64,000 bases of DNA from an uncultured Clostridia bacterium (GCA_947631195.1 CANRKK010000002.1:106290-170289), one strand, 5' to 3'. Positions 15,091-23,487 are shown, counted from the stretch's first letter. Translations and numbers: made by a program. The notes: generated by a model from the letters alone, not told the origin.

Positions 15091-16892
15091 GCTTCGCCCA
15101 TCTCCTTTAATTCAAATTTGAAATAATAATCCGGTATGATATGAATTTCAACCCCGTCAAACTTTTTCGTCTGCCTTGTCGTCATCATAACGCTTTTGGA
15201 AATATACAGAGCCTTTGCATTGGGATAGTCCTGCCAATTCGCTTCCAACTCGTCCATTTCCGCATCGGTGAGTATCATGATATATTCTTTTCCGTCGATG
15301 TCAACGCCGTGTTCAAGCTGTATCATTTCCGCGATATGCCCGTTGAGCCGTTCGGAAAGTTCTTCGTCGTTCCGCGGGACAAAATCTGTACGGTAGTATT
15401 TGAGATTGGCGGGAAGCGGAGCGAATTTTCCGTGTCCGCTTATTACGTTTTTCATTCGCGGATAGGTCTTTTCGTCACAAATGGCATTTTCATTGTTGGT
15501 GCAAAGAATAAACCGCCGCGAGCCGCCATCCTTTTGATTGAGAGCCAACACTGCATGTCCCGTCGTTCCGCTTCCTGCAAAAAAATCAAGAACGCAAATA
15601 TCTTTTGACGGATAAAGGGAAACAACTTGTTTCAAAAGATCAACCGGCTTTTTGCCGTTTGCAAATTCTACAGCGCCCTCTTTTGTTAAATTCTTTGTCC
15701 CCTGAATAAAATTCCAATACGTGCCCTGTAAAGTCTTTTTGTAAAGTAATCCATCGCGTTCTTCCATAACGTCGGCAAGCCATGCAAAAAGTCTGAAATT
15801 TTCACCCTTATAATACTGCTCATACATGCGCCCTTTATTTTTGCCTGTTTTGGGAATATACATAACAGAATATAAATCGCCGTTATCGCCAAGTTCACTC
15901 ACCTTTTTCATAACGCGCGGTCTTATAGAGCTTTGAGGCATTGCAGTTTGGAATATCTTTTTTGCATATTTTTTATAAATGTCTAATTCGGGAACCCCCT
16001 CGTCCTTTGCAAGCGACGAAACGGAAGAAATCTTATAATTGTTGCAACGGAATATCTTTATCTCGTTGCCGTCACCGTCTGTTGTCGAACCTATATATTC
16101 TTTATCGCCCGCATTTACCAAAACGCCGGTATATTTCCAACTGATACCTTCAGACTTATAACGCTCAATCATCGAGCCCAACTCTTCATATTCATATGCG
16201 CCGTTGAATAATGGAAGCAGAGAATAATTTTTTGCGTAAATCAGGATATATTCGCAGTTCTTTTTAAATCGTTTATCTTCGCCTCCGCCGGAAGCGCCTG
16301 CAATATTTTTCATGTTTACGCTTATGACGTTCAAAAAGTTGCTTTCGTCAAAAATATCGTCACAAAGTATTTTTAACTGTGCAAGCTCAATATCGCTTAT
16401 TTGTATAAAGATAACGCCTTGCTCGGAAAGTAAATTCCGTGCAATTTTTAATCGTTTCTCCATAAAGGAAAGCCATTTGGAATGTTTGAAGGAATCTTCT
16501 TCCTCAACACATTTATCGTCATAAATAAAATCTTTATTGCCCGTATTATAGGGCGGGTCAATATAAATAAGGTCGATTTTACCCTTGTGCGTTTTCTCCA
16601 AAAGGTAGAGGCTGTGCAGGTTGTCGCCCTCCAAAAGAAAATTATAACCCTCGTCGGGCGCGGCAGTAATTTCCCGTTCTTTTACTTCCGTAAAAACGGG
16701 AATATTCGTCTTCATTTGAACGTCAACGTTTTCCTCGTGTTCCTCCCAAACAAGACCGTACTTCTTTGACACAAGCTCGTTTTCGATTTCCCCAAGCGCG
16801 ATTAACATTTCGTCGTCGCTCTTGTGTTCTTCCTTGATTTTATTTAAAAATTCAAGCATTCTCTGCCGCTTCTTCTGCGATAAATTAGGCAT
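15084..16892 (-). CDS. mod: Type III DNA adenine methyltransferase, Mod subunit
   Basis: Site-recognition and N6-adenine methylation subunit. At 602 residues it is a normal length. The catalytic motif DPPY is at residues 112-115 (IYIDPPYNTGNKDF), and the SAM motif DFFAGSGTTGHAV is at about 435-447. The order (catalytic before SAM motif) is that of beta-class enzymes. The region between them is the target-recognition domain, which sets the DNA site and cannot be predicted here. ATG 16892 follows AGGAGG. The gene lies between a 33-codon acidic gene and res, all in one operon. No homopolymer tract that could phase-vary it is evident at its start. Confidence 0.94.
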   Translation of the reverse strand: MPNLSQKKRQRMLEFLNKIKEEHKSDDEMLIALGEIENELVSKKYGLVWEEHEENVDVQMKTNIPVFTEVKEREITAAPDEGYNFLLEGDNLHSLYLLEKTHKGKIDLIYIDPPYNTGNKDFIYDDKCVEEEDSFKHSKWLSFMEKRLKIARNLLSEQGVIFIQISDIELAQLKILCDDIFDESNFLNVISVNMKNIAGASGGGEDKRFKKNCEYILIYAKNYSLLPLFNGAYEYEELGSMIERYKSEGISWKYTGVLVNAGDKEYIGSTTDGDGNEIKIFRCNNYKISSVSSLAKDEGVPELDIYKKYAKKIFQTAMPQSSIRPRVMKKVSELGDNGDLYSVMYIPKTGKNKGRMYEQYYKGENFRLFAWLADVMEERDGLLYKKTLQGTYWNFIQGTKNLTKEGAVEFANGKKPVDLLKQVVSLYPSKDICVLDFFAGSGTTGHAVLALNQKDGGSRRFILCTNNENAICDEKTYPRMKNVISGHGKFAPLPANLKYYRTDFVPRNDEELSERLNGHIAEMIQLEHGVDIDGKEYIMILTDAEMDELEANWQDYPNAKALYISKSVMMTTRQTKKFDGVEIHIIPDYYFKFELKEMGEAW

Positions 16893-16958
16893 GTTTTCCT
16901 CCTAAACAGTGAGTTTTTGAAGTTCTCTCAAAAAAAATAAAACAATGTTCCCGAAAAT

Positions 16959-17060
16959 TCATATATACTCGTCCTCGTCGTCCATGTCCATCAGTATCAT
17001 ATCTTCAAGTCGGCTTTCTTCGGAGTCGTCCTCGCCGAATATCCAATCAAAAATGCCCAT
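16959..17060 (-). CDS. Tiny acidic protein (33 aa) heading the type III R-M operon
   Basis: Short reading frame MGIFDWIFGEDDSEES..., 33 residues with 14 Asp/Glu and one Arg, ending DEDEYI. ATG 17060 is preceded by GGAGG at a 5-nt spacing, which is as good as any ribosome site in the window, and a promoter lies 58 nt further upstream. It is followed after 66 nt by mod. I do not recognise a family. The high negative charge would suit a DNA mimic or a Mod/Res-binding modulator, but this is speculation. The reading frame, ribosome site and position support translation; no further evidence is available. Confidence 0.55.
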   Translation of the reverse strand: MGIFDWIFGEDDSEESRLEDMILMDMDDEDEYI

Positions 17061-17117
17061 TTCAGCCTCCGCAAACATTATACAATACTGATTATGGCAA
17101 AAACTCCACCTTATATA

Positions 17118-17146
17118 GAATAACATTTTTCGGCGGCAAAAGCAAT
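17118..17146 (-). promoter_or_regulatory. Promoter of the type III R-M operon
   Basis: Minus strand TTGCTT (17141-17146), 17-nt spacer, TATTCT (17118-17123). It begins right after the terminator of the upstream structured RNA. Confidence 0.6.
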
Positions 17147-17156
17147 AGGCAAGGCT

Positions 17157-17197
17157 ACAAAAAAACGGGCGGTAAGGAAAAATTCCCTATCGCCCGA
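17157..17197 (-). terminator. Terminator ending the structured region
   Basis: Stem CGGGCG/CGCCCG extended by GGGAA/TTCC and followed on the minus strand by seven T residues. Confidence 0.8.
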
Positions 17198-17481
17198 AAG
17201 AATATGTATGTCACAATGCTTTTTGCGTTGTGACAATCGGCTTGGGTCGCATCCGATAATTGCGTCATAGATATTATTACAGCCGCTATGCCGTCAGTCC
17301 TTACGGAATTCGTTTGGCAGATTCACCCCGCATACCGATTGGCTTATGCGGTAGCCGGCGACAAATCAGCATTGCGCCAACGCTCCGTCAGTTCCCTGAC
17401 GGTCGGGTAGATTTGGTTGGTTATCCGCACTCGCCACGTGGAGGCATCTACATAAGTGCGCAGGCTTGCTTTTTGCAAGCC
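17198..17481 (-). ncRNA. Candidate structured RNA or long 3' UTR with a pseudoknot
   Basis: This 284-nt gap directly follows the stop of the HAD gene and is dense with pairing: GGCTTGC/GCAAGCC (17463-17481), CGCACT/AGTGCG (17426-17431 with 17455-17460), GTAGAT inside that loop pairing with ATCTAC outside it (17446-17451 with 17407-17412), which makes a pseudoknot, CCGTCAG-GGAA-CTGACGG (17385-17402), a CCGCATA/TATGCGG stem (17328-17351) and GTCACAA/TTGTGAC (17210-17234). A terminator follows. No promoter is obvious between the HAD stop and the structure, so it may be released from, or remain part of, the HAD mRNA. Class unknown. Confidence 0.5.
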
Positions 17482-17946
17482 TTATTTATTTAAAAGCGCG
17501 ACGGCTTTTTTAACGTGGCTTTCTTCAAGACCGTAACCGGAGCGGGGATTTGTTTTGACTACATATTGCGTTAAATCTCCCCAGCCGAAAGCATAGTCGT
17601 CTAAAATCGCAAAGGTCTCGACGCTGTGAGCGGCTATCCATGCCCTTACCTCTTCGCCGCGCAAAATCACCCGCCCGAAGTCCTCCGTCTTGCCGGAAAT
17701 CTTTAATCCGTACCTTTCAAAAATCTCCCTGATATAATTGCCGTTTTGGTCGCACTTGCGCGGGTCGCTGTCCCAATGGTTGCGCCACGACGACGTAAGC
17801 ACGATTTCCGCGCCAGTTCGGTCTATTATCTCCTTTAAAAGCGGCAGGCGCGTCTCGTCTATGTTGGACAAAACATTCCAATCGCGCACCGCGTCATAGG
17901 CGTCGGAATTGAGAACCCCGTCTATATCTAAAAACAGAACTTTTAT
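17482..17946 (-). CDS. HAD-superfamily phosphatase of the RNA-repair type, probable ATA start
   Basis: HAD phosphatase like the HAD domains found alone or fused in Swiss-army-knife RNA-repair proteins. The nucleophile motif KVLFLDIDGVLN is at residues 2-13, motif II is VLTSSWR, then ILRGEEVRAWI, and AILDDYAFGW is the acidic motif IV. A first in-frame GTG lies at 17889, but starting there would remove the catalytic DxD. The full domain begins right after GGGAGGG plus 8 nt, where the codon is ATA (17944-17946), not ATG. The frame upstream is closed by the TGA of the phosphoesterase gene. So either ATA is used or the start codon is mutated and expression is low. It is cotranscribed with the metallophosphoesterase (21-nt gap). 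Confidence 0.75.
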   Translation of the reverse strand: MKVLFLDIDGVLNSDAYDAVRDWNVLSNIDETRLPLLKEIIDRTGAEIVLTSSWRNHWDSDPRKCDQNGNYIREIFERYGLKISGKTEDFGRVILRGEEVRAWIAAHSVETFAILDDYAFGWGDLTQYVVKTNPRSGYGLEESHVKKAVALLNK

Positions 17947-17967
17947 TTTTGTGTCCCTCCCATACTC

Positions 17968-18654
17968 TCAAATTATTTTTACTATCCTACCAAACAGCGC
18001 CGTCTTTTTATCGGTTAAATCGCCGTCGAGGTGATAGTGTCCGAAATACCAATGCCCGTAGTCCACGATATCTTCGAAGTAGGAAAGCATTTGGTTTTCG
18101 GGATAGACCCCCATATATGTGCCGTTCTCCCGCAGGGGCGGATACCACAAAGCCTTTTCGTCGCAACTGTGGGTTACGATATAGTCCACTTTGTTGCCGT
18201 GTTTTTTAAGGTTGGCTATCCCCTCGTCCAGCTCCTCGTACGAAGGTATTTCCTGCGGCCACCAGCTCTCTCCCTCTCTGCGGCGGTATTTATCGATGGA
18301 CGTCCCCCCGCCAAACGTAAAAAACGTTCTGCCGTAAATAGAGTACACCTGCCCGCGCAAGAGGTGGATTATGTCGGGGCGGATCTTATGTACTTTGCCG
18401 CCTCTCCACATTGTGACGGGATAACTTTCCAGCATATCAAAGTTTTCGTGGTTGCCGTCCACAAAAAGCACGGTGAAAGGCAGGGCGGAATATTTATCGA
18501 GATTGGAGTTCAACGTTTCCTTGTCCCACACCGCGCCGAAGTCGCCGGCTATTATCATATAGTCAGCTTTTGTAAGCTGCGGATTTTTCGCCGCAAAATC
18601 GTATAGCTTTTTAATGTTAACGTCGCAATGCGTATCGCCTGTTATGTAAATCAT
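17968..18654 (-). CDS. Metallophosphoesterase (calcineurin-like)
   Basis: A 228-residue dinuclear-metal phosphoesterase. All signature motifs are visible: GDTHCD (residues 6-11), AGDFGAVWD (~36-44), GNHENFDML (~67-75), a metal histidine in VTHSCDEK, and GHYHLDGD near the C-terminus. There is no signal peptide, so it acts in the cytoplasm. ATG 18654 follows AAGGAG. Upstream by 10 nt is an unknown acidic protein and downstream is the HAD phosphatase; the phosphoesterase plus HAD pair suggests nucleotide or RNA-end processing. The substrate cannot be read from the sequence. Confidence 0.9.
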   Translation of the reverse strand: MIYITGDTHCDVNIKKLYDFAAKNPQLTKADYMIIAGDFGAVWDKETLNSNLDKYSALPFTVLFVDGNHENFDMLESYPVTMWRGGKVHKIRPDIIHLLRGQVYSIYGRTFFTFGGGTSIDKYRRREGESWWPQEIPSYEELDEGIANLKKHGNKVDYIVTHSCDEKALWYPPLRENGTYMGVYPENQMLSYFEDIVDYGHWYFGHYHLDGDLTDKKTALFGRIVKII

Positions 18655-18664
18655 TTTATCTCCT

Positions 18665-19087
18665 TTATATATACGGTTTCATCAAAGTCTTGTCAAAAAA
18701 CCCCATGGCAATTTCTTTGATTTCCCTTATCTGATCTTCGGTCAGCCATTCGCTATATGTAGTCATAAGCAATTCAAACACGTCAAAATCATTGAATTCC
18801 AAAAAGGTTTCATAGAGTCTTTCGGCATTTTCACTGTTTTCATCAAGCATATTAACCATTTGGGTAAATATATAACACTCATTTGGAATGTCAATTATTA
18901 TGCCTTCGTCGGATAAATCATTCTCGAAAAAATTCACCATCATCATAACTTCAACAAATGATCCTTTATAGACAAAAACGTGGTCATATAATTCTTCGGC
19001 AAAATAGCGCAAATCTTCGTCGGGAACATTATCCTCCCTGTAAGCAAATTTTAACATTTCGTAAATCTCTTCTTTTTTTGTATTCAT
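18665..19087 (-). CDS. Unknown acidic helical protein
   Basis: I do not recognise this 140-residue protein. It is rich in Glu/Asp and aromatic residues, appears mostly helical and has no membrane segment or signal peptide. Two regions, EDLRYFAEELYDHVFV and ENAERLYETFLEFNDFDVF, look like amphipathic helices. ATG 19087 is selected because AAGGAG lies 5 nt before it; an extension of 13 residues to 19126 would overlap the upstream gene. It sits in the operon between the winged-helix protein and the metallophosphoesterase. Confidence 0.65.
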   Translation of the reverse strand: MNTKKEEIYEMLKFAYREDNVPDEDLRYFAEELYDHVFVYKGSFVEVMMMVNFFENDLSDEGIIIDIPNECYIFTQMVNMLDENSENAERLYETFLEFNDFDVFELLMTTYSEWLTEDQIREIKEIAMGFFDKTLMKPYI

Positions 19088-19118
19088 TTTATCTCCTTTC
19101 GGTAAACCGCGCAACTGA

Positions 19119-20318
19119 TTATTCAAATAGTTGCTTTTTCAGCTGCCTGTAAATATAATCCGAAGCGGTTTTAAACTCGTAGACTATCCGCTCGTACACC
19201 TGCACCATCTTTCCGTCGTGGGTGTCGCGGACGGCTTCAAGGTATGTTTCGGCCTTTTTTATCGCACCCTGCCTGCCCATGCGCCTGTCCGACTTTATTA
19301 TCCGCTCCAACCGCTCCACAACTGCTTCTTCGAAATCTTCATCGTTCCAGAGCGACCAATCGGGAGCTTCCCCGCAGGTTACGGGTGCGTTCTTTTTTTC
19401 GGCAACGCGGCTTAAAGCGTTTACAAGGTTCTGCGCGGCGTTTTTTCTATCCTGTTCGTTTGCCCGCATTTTCAGATAGCTGCCCGATACGCCGTCCCTT
19501 TCAGGCTCTTTTGTTTCCGTTTGCTTTTCGTCAAAGGGCACGCCGAAGATATTTTCGAAATCCTTTTTGTCAACGAGCACTCTCCTAGGTTTAGACCCTA
19601 TCTGCGGCGAGATAAAATCATTATCTTCCATCCAATCGATTATCTTGCAGGACATGATATATCCTATGGGGAAGCGCCTTTGAATAAGGGATACCGAAGC
19701 AATGCCGTGCTCTACGCAAAATTTTAACGCCTGCATGTATATTTCCTTGTTATCTTCATACTCGGCGCTTATGCTGTCCGCGTCATCGTCATCGTCTTCG
19801 TCCTCATCCTCGGCGTCGTCCTCCATGCTCTGCATAATCTCCTGCCGCCGCTTTTTAGCCCACTCATCTAAATGCGCAAACGCCGCCTTGTCGAAATCGG
19901 TAAGACCGTCGTCATCGTCGTCCGAAAACGTAACAATTTCCTCTTTGATGGCCCGTTTTATATCGGTAATACAGTCGTGAACAGTCTGCTTATTGGGTTT
20001 TACTGCCGTCCAGGAAGAATCCATTATTTTTTCTATGGACGTTTTGCGCCGCTCCCCGCCCGCTTCCCGTTCAATTTCCGTTTGCTTCAATATGTAATCC
20101 CGGAACGCGCCTATATCGACGGCTATATCGTATATCTCTATACCTCTTCTGCACAATATTTTATCTTCCGTCATTTTGCGCACAACGTCTGAAAGATCGG
20201 TTATTGCAACTCCGTCGTCCGTGGCGCCGTCGATCTCGCTGAATTTGAAAGTTTTTTTGCCATGGTTGAGATATTTAAGCAATATCCTGAACACGTTGTT
20301 TCTTGCTTCCTCGTTCAT
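19119..20318 (-). CDS. FtsK-gamma-like winged-helix protein without a motor
   Basis: A 399-residue protein. About residues 195-265 contain ALKFCVEHGIASVSLIQRRF and IGYIMSCKIIDWMEDNDFI, which match the FtsK/SpoIIIE gamma domain, the winged helix that reads oriented DNA sequences on behalf of the FtsK translocase. No ATPase motor is present. Before it is a very acidic stretch (EDEDEDDDDDADS, ~175-187), and the N-terminal half is helical and unrecognised; the C-terminus after ~330 is also helical. ATG 20318 follows GGGAGGGAG. It lies 16 nt downstream of the ClpAB/FtsH fusion and is therefore likely to be its partner. A DNA-binding adaptor is a possible role (inference). Confidence 0.65.
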   Translation of the reverse strand: MNEEARNNVFRILLKYLNHGKKTFKFSEIDGATDDGVAITDLSDVVRKMTEDKILCRRGIEIYDIAVDIGAFRDYILKQTEIEREAGGERRKTSIEKIMDSSWTAVKPNKQTVHDCITDIKRAIKEEIVTFSDDDDDGLTDFDKAAFAHLDEWAKKRRQEIMQSMEDDAEDEDEDDDDDADSISAEYEDNKEIYMQALKFCVEHGIASVSLIQRRFPIGYIMSCKIIDWMEDNDFISPQIGSKPRRVLVDKKDFENIFGVPFDEKQTETKEPERDGVSGSYLKMRANEQDRKNAAQNLVNALSRVAEKKNAPVTCGEAPDWSLWNDEDFEEAVVERLERIIKSDRRMGRQGAIKKAETYLEAVRDTHDGKMVQVYERIVYEFKTASDYIYRQLKKQLFE

Positions 20319-20334
20319 ATCTCCCTCCCGTATT

Positions 20335-23187
20335 TCAGTTTAAAAGATTTTTCAAGTCCGTTTCGTCAAGGCTGACCTTTTCCAAAAGCGCCCCCGCGAC
20401 GGCCTGTATTTTATCCCTGTTTGCGCGGATAATCTCGCCCGCCCGTTCGGCCTGCTCCCTTATTATTGCGGCCACGCGTTCGGTTATGTGCGCCTCAGCC
20501 CTTTTGGACGGCTCCACGTATATGGGGAATTGCCCGTCCATGGCATAGTCGCATAGCATGCTCGTTGCCAGCCCGGTCGCGGCTTTCAAATCGCCGCTGA
20601 TTCCCGAGGTTATGCCGTCCTCGCCGAATTCCAACTGTTCGGCGGCCCTGCCCGCCATCATAATACAGATTCTGTTCAGGCTGTCCTGTCTGGAGAGTTT
20701 TGTCACCTTTTCGTCTCCGTAGTAGACGTAACCGCCGTAATCGCCGCGCGCAACGATCGTGGCATATGAGGGCATAATTCCGAGCATTGCCGCAACTACG
20801 GCGTGCCCCGCCTCGTGGATTGCCGTACCGCGCAAGTTGCCGTCGCGCTGCTTGCTCTCGCCGCTCGAATATTTTTCAAAGGCTTCGTTGAGCGCGTCAT
20901 CGTCTATAAAATCCCGTTCGTTGCCGCATATTGCCGTGCGAAGCGCGTTTTGCACCACCGTGTCCAACTCTCCCAAAGACCAACCTATCGAGCGTTTGGC
21001 AATGTTCTCTTTCGCCCTTCCGGTAACTTCCGAGGGGTATTTTTTTATACTGTCCGCAAGGTATGCCCTTCTCGTTTCGAGGTCGGGCAAATCTATTTCA
21101 ATCTGCCTGTCGAAGCGGCGCAAAAAGGCGGGGTCCAATAGCGTTTCGCCTTTCTTTGCGTTAAAATTAGTCGCCGCCACCACGAACACGGGCGTTTGGG
21201 AGTTGTCCGCAAAGCCGTCCATTTCGGATAAAAGCGCGTTCAAAACCTCGGCGTTGCTCTCCCTTTCGGAGCCTTGCCGCGCCTTGGCAAAACTGTCCAC
21301 CTCGTCTATAAAGACTATGGCAGGGGCATACTTTCTCGCCGCGGCGAAGGTTTCGCGCATCAGCCGCGCCCCCTCGCCGACATATTTTTGAATGAATTCC
21401 GAAGCGTTGCACTGTATAAACTGCAAATCGGCTTCGGTTGCAATCGCCTTTGCAAGCATGGTTTTGCCCGTGCCCGGCGCGCCGCTCAGCAATATTCCGC
21501 GGGGCAGCCGAAGCCCCAACCGTCTGTACTTTTTGAAGTTTTTGAGGACCTCGATAACGCTTGTTATCTCTTTCTTCGCGTCCTTCGCGCCGTACACGTC
21601 GTCGAGCAGCACGTTGGGCGCCTGCCTTGCGGATACGAATTTGTCGATGTCCTCCGCCTCTGTCGCCGTGGCAATGTCTATATTCGTTATATCGAGGATT
21701 GCCGTGTGCGCACCCTTAAAGCGGTACTCCGTATTGAATTTAACCACCTTGTTCGCGCGGAACAGAGTTTGCGCGTTGTCCGAGACGGTGAGCTCTTTGA
21801 AAATATTTTTGAACCAATCCGCGGGAAAAGCCGCAGAGCCGAAACAGCCGTTTGCGCCCCTGTCCCTATAGGGTTGAAGCTCTATGAACGAATCCCTCTT
21901 TAACTTGTAGACATAAACGGGGATTTCCCCGCGCTCTATAAGCGTTTCAAACAGTTTCTTTGAATATAACCTGCTCTCCTCGTCTATATCGAATATCGCA
22001 GCGGACAGATCCATATCTTTTATCGCGTTCAAGGTGTTTTCGCCCGCAAAAATTATCTCGGCCTTTTTGCCGCAGATTTTCAAGAACTTTTCCTCATGCG
22101 CCTTTTTGCAGCACACCAAAACGCGCGATTTTGTCCTGCCGAAAAACAGCGCGTCGGCTTCGGCGGACATTGTGTCAAAGTCTATATCTATAACGACTTC
22201 GGTAAACGCGTCGCTCTTTCTTGCGAGGTTCAGCCGCACCATCCGCTCGAAGTTTGTCTCGAAGAACTCCCTCACGGCCTTCAATGCCGTGCGCACGTCC
22301 GCACCCTCGCCCAGGCTCAAAAGGATAAGCTCGGCAAGGTTTGAAGGATTCGCCTTGAACCTCACGCCGTACTTCTCTTTGTAGTACGCGCCCTGCCTGC
22401 AAAGCTCGTTAAAAACTATGCGGTACACAATCTCCGGCCTCAGGCGGTTGAACAGTATTATCCTGCCCTGCGTTAGCCGCGAGATAAGCGCGTCGGTAAG
22501 ATAGGGCGCGTCGGTTTGGGGGTTTATATCCGTTTTAAGAGCCTTGACTATCGTCTTTTGCGGAGTTGCCGAAAGGTTGTAAACCGAAAGCGACCTGTTA
22601 TAGAGGTTTGCGCCGAGGTTCATTGTGACAATTACTATCACGTCGCGGAAGGAGACGTTGCGTTCGGTGTATAAATCGAGCGCGTCGCCCCTGTCGAAAA
22701 TCGAAAGAAAACGCGCATGGATGTTTGGATGAGCCTTTTCAAACTCGTCCAAAAGCACCACGCATACGGGATTTTTTTCGACGTAGCTCGTCAAAACGCC
22801 CGCCTCCGCCGCTTTGTAACTTTGTTGTATGCCAAAGAGCTCGCAGAGGCCCACCTCCCGGTCGTTATAAGCCGACATGTCCAACCGCAGATAAGGGCGG
22901 TTAAGGGCCTCGGCAATCTTTTCGCCAACGAAGGTCTTGCCGCAGGCGGGCGGACCGATAAAGGTAAGCAGTCCGCCCACGCCCTTGGCGTTTTCGCGAT
23001 TGCCTATGCCGAACAGATATTCCTTGACGGCCTGCACGGCGAAGGCCTGCCCCTGAACTTCGGACAAAGTTTCGTCCAAACGCCTTATAACGTCGTAGTC
23101 CGTACTGAATTTTGCCCTCGTAAATTCGGGAATAGCCCCGTCTTTGCTCTTATATACTTTATCGCCTTTTACAATCCTGTCTTTCAT
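20335..23187 (-). CDS. ClpAB-type AAA+ fused to FtsH-type AAA+ and M41 zinc peptidase
   Basis: A 950-residue soluble protein with an unusual order. Residues ~40-330 form a ClpA/B-like AAA+ module with Walker A GPPACGKT (~76) and Walker B VVLLDEFEKAH. Residues ~350-440 are an alpha/beta segment resembling a degenerate receiver (VLVCCKKAHEE ... AAIFDIDEES ... VYVYK). Residues ~530-760 form an FtsH-like AAA+ with SGAPGTGKT (~567), IVFIDEVDSFA and the arginine-rich FLRRFDRQI. Residues ~785-950 form an M41 peptidase with the zinc motif HEAGH (~791-795) and the third-ligand region SGDLKAAT. The membrane helices of normal FtsH are missing. All active-site residues appear intact, so it should be an ATP-driven protease. 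ATG 23187 follows AAGGAG. Confidence 0.88.
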   Translation of the reverse strand: MKDRIVKGDKVYKSKDGAIPEFTRAKFSTDYDVIRRLDETLSEVQGQAFAVQAVKEYLFGIGNRENAKGVGGLLTFIGPPACGKTFVGEKIAEALNRPYLRLDMSAYNDREVGLCELFGIQQSYKAAEAGVLTSYVEKNPVCVVLLDEFEKAHPNIHARFLSIFDRGDALDLYTERNVSFRDVIVIVTMNLGANLYNRSLSVYNLSATPQKTIVKALKTDINPQTDAPYLTDALISRLTQGRIILFNRLRPEIVYRIVFNELCRQGAYYKEKYGVRFKANPSNLAELILLSLGEGADVRTALKAVREFFETNFERMVRLNLARKSDAFTEVVIDIDFDTMSAEADALFFGRTKSRVLVCCKKAHEEKFLKICGKKAEIIFAGENTLNAIKDMDLSAAIFDIDEESRLYSKKLFETLIERGEIPVYVYKLKRDSFIELQPYRDRGANGCFGSAAFPADWFKNIFKELTVSDNAQTLFRANKVVKFNTEYRFKGAHTAILDITNIDIATATEAEDIDKFVSARQAPNVLLDDVYGAKDAKKEITSVIEVLKNFKKYRRLGLRLPRGILLSGAPGTGKTMLAKAIATEADLQFIQCNASEFIQKYVGEGARLMRETFAAARKYAPAIVFIDEVDSFAKARQGSERESNAEVLNALLSEMDGFADNSQTPVFVVAATNFNAKKGETLLDPAFLRRFDRQIEIDLPDLETRRAYLADSIKKYPSEVTGRAKENIAKRSIGWSLGELDTVVQNALRTAICGNERDFIDDDALNEAFEKYSSGESKQRDGNLRGTAIHEAGHAVVAAMLGIMPSYATIVARGDYGGYVYYGDEKVTKLSRQDSLNRICIMMAGRAAEQLEFGEDGITSGISGDLKAATGLATSMLCDYAMDGQFPIYVEPSKRAEAHITERVAAIIREQAERAGEIIRANRDKIQAVAGALLEKVSLDETDLKNLLN

Positions 23188-23202
23188 TGTTCGCTCCTTT
23201 TT

Positions 23203-23487
23203 TTACAAAGACTTGTAATACTCGGCAAATATGTTCTCTGAAAGGTCGTTATCTTTAACCGCGCGGAAAACGCCCTCGCCGTCCACCGAGAAAGCCAACG
23301 CCGAACGGCTGTCCAATCCCTCCACCTCCGTCTGCGGTCTTAAAATGCAGTAGAGTTTGCCGCCCCGCTCCATCGCAAAAATCTGTTGGAAGGTCAGCAT
23401 CATTCCCTCGCCGTTATCCAATAAAATCGGCCTGGTCTGCTTTTCGTCAAACAGTATCTCTCTTATTTCGTTGTAGCTGTATTTCAT
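23203..23487 (-). CDS. DUF1292-like small protein
   Basis: A 94-residue protein whose body, with PILLDNGEGMMLTFQQIFAM, KLYCILRP, ALAFSVDGEG and NIFAEYYKSL in order, follows the pattern of DUF1292 (YrzB-type) proteins: beta strands around a GKLYxILKP motif and an EEYYKL-type end. The molecular role of that family is unknown. The start is ATG 23487 with AGGAGC upstream; an extension to 23550 would run into the -10 box. It is the first gene of the protease operon, 15 nt before the ClpAB/FtsH gene. Confidence 0.7.
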   Translation of the reverse strand: MKYSYNEIREILFDEKQTRPILLDNGEGMMLTFQQIFAMERGGKLYCILRPQTEVEGLDSRSALAFSVDGEGVFRAVKDNDLSENIFAEYYKSL

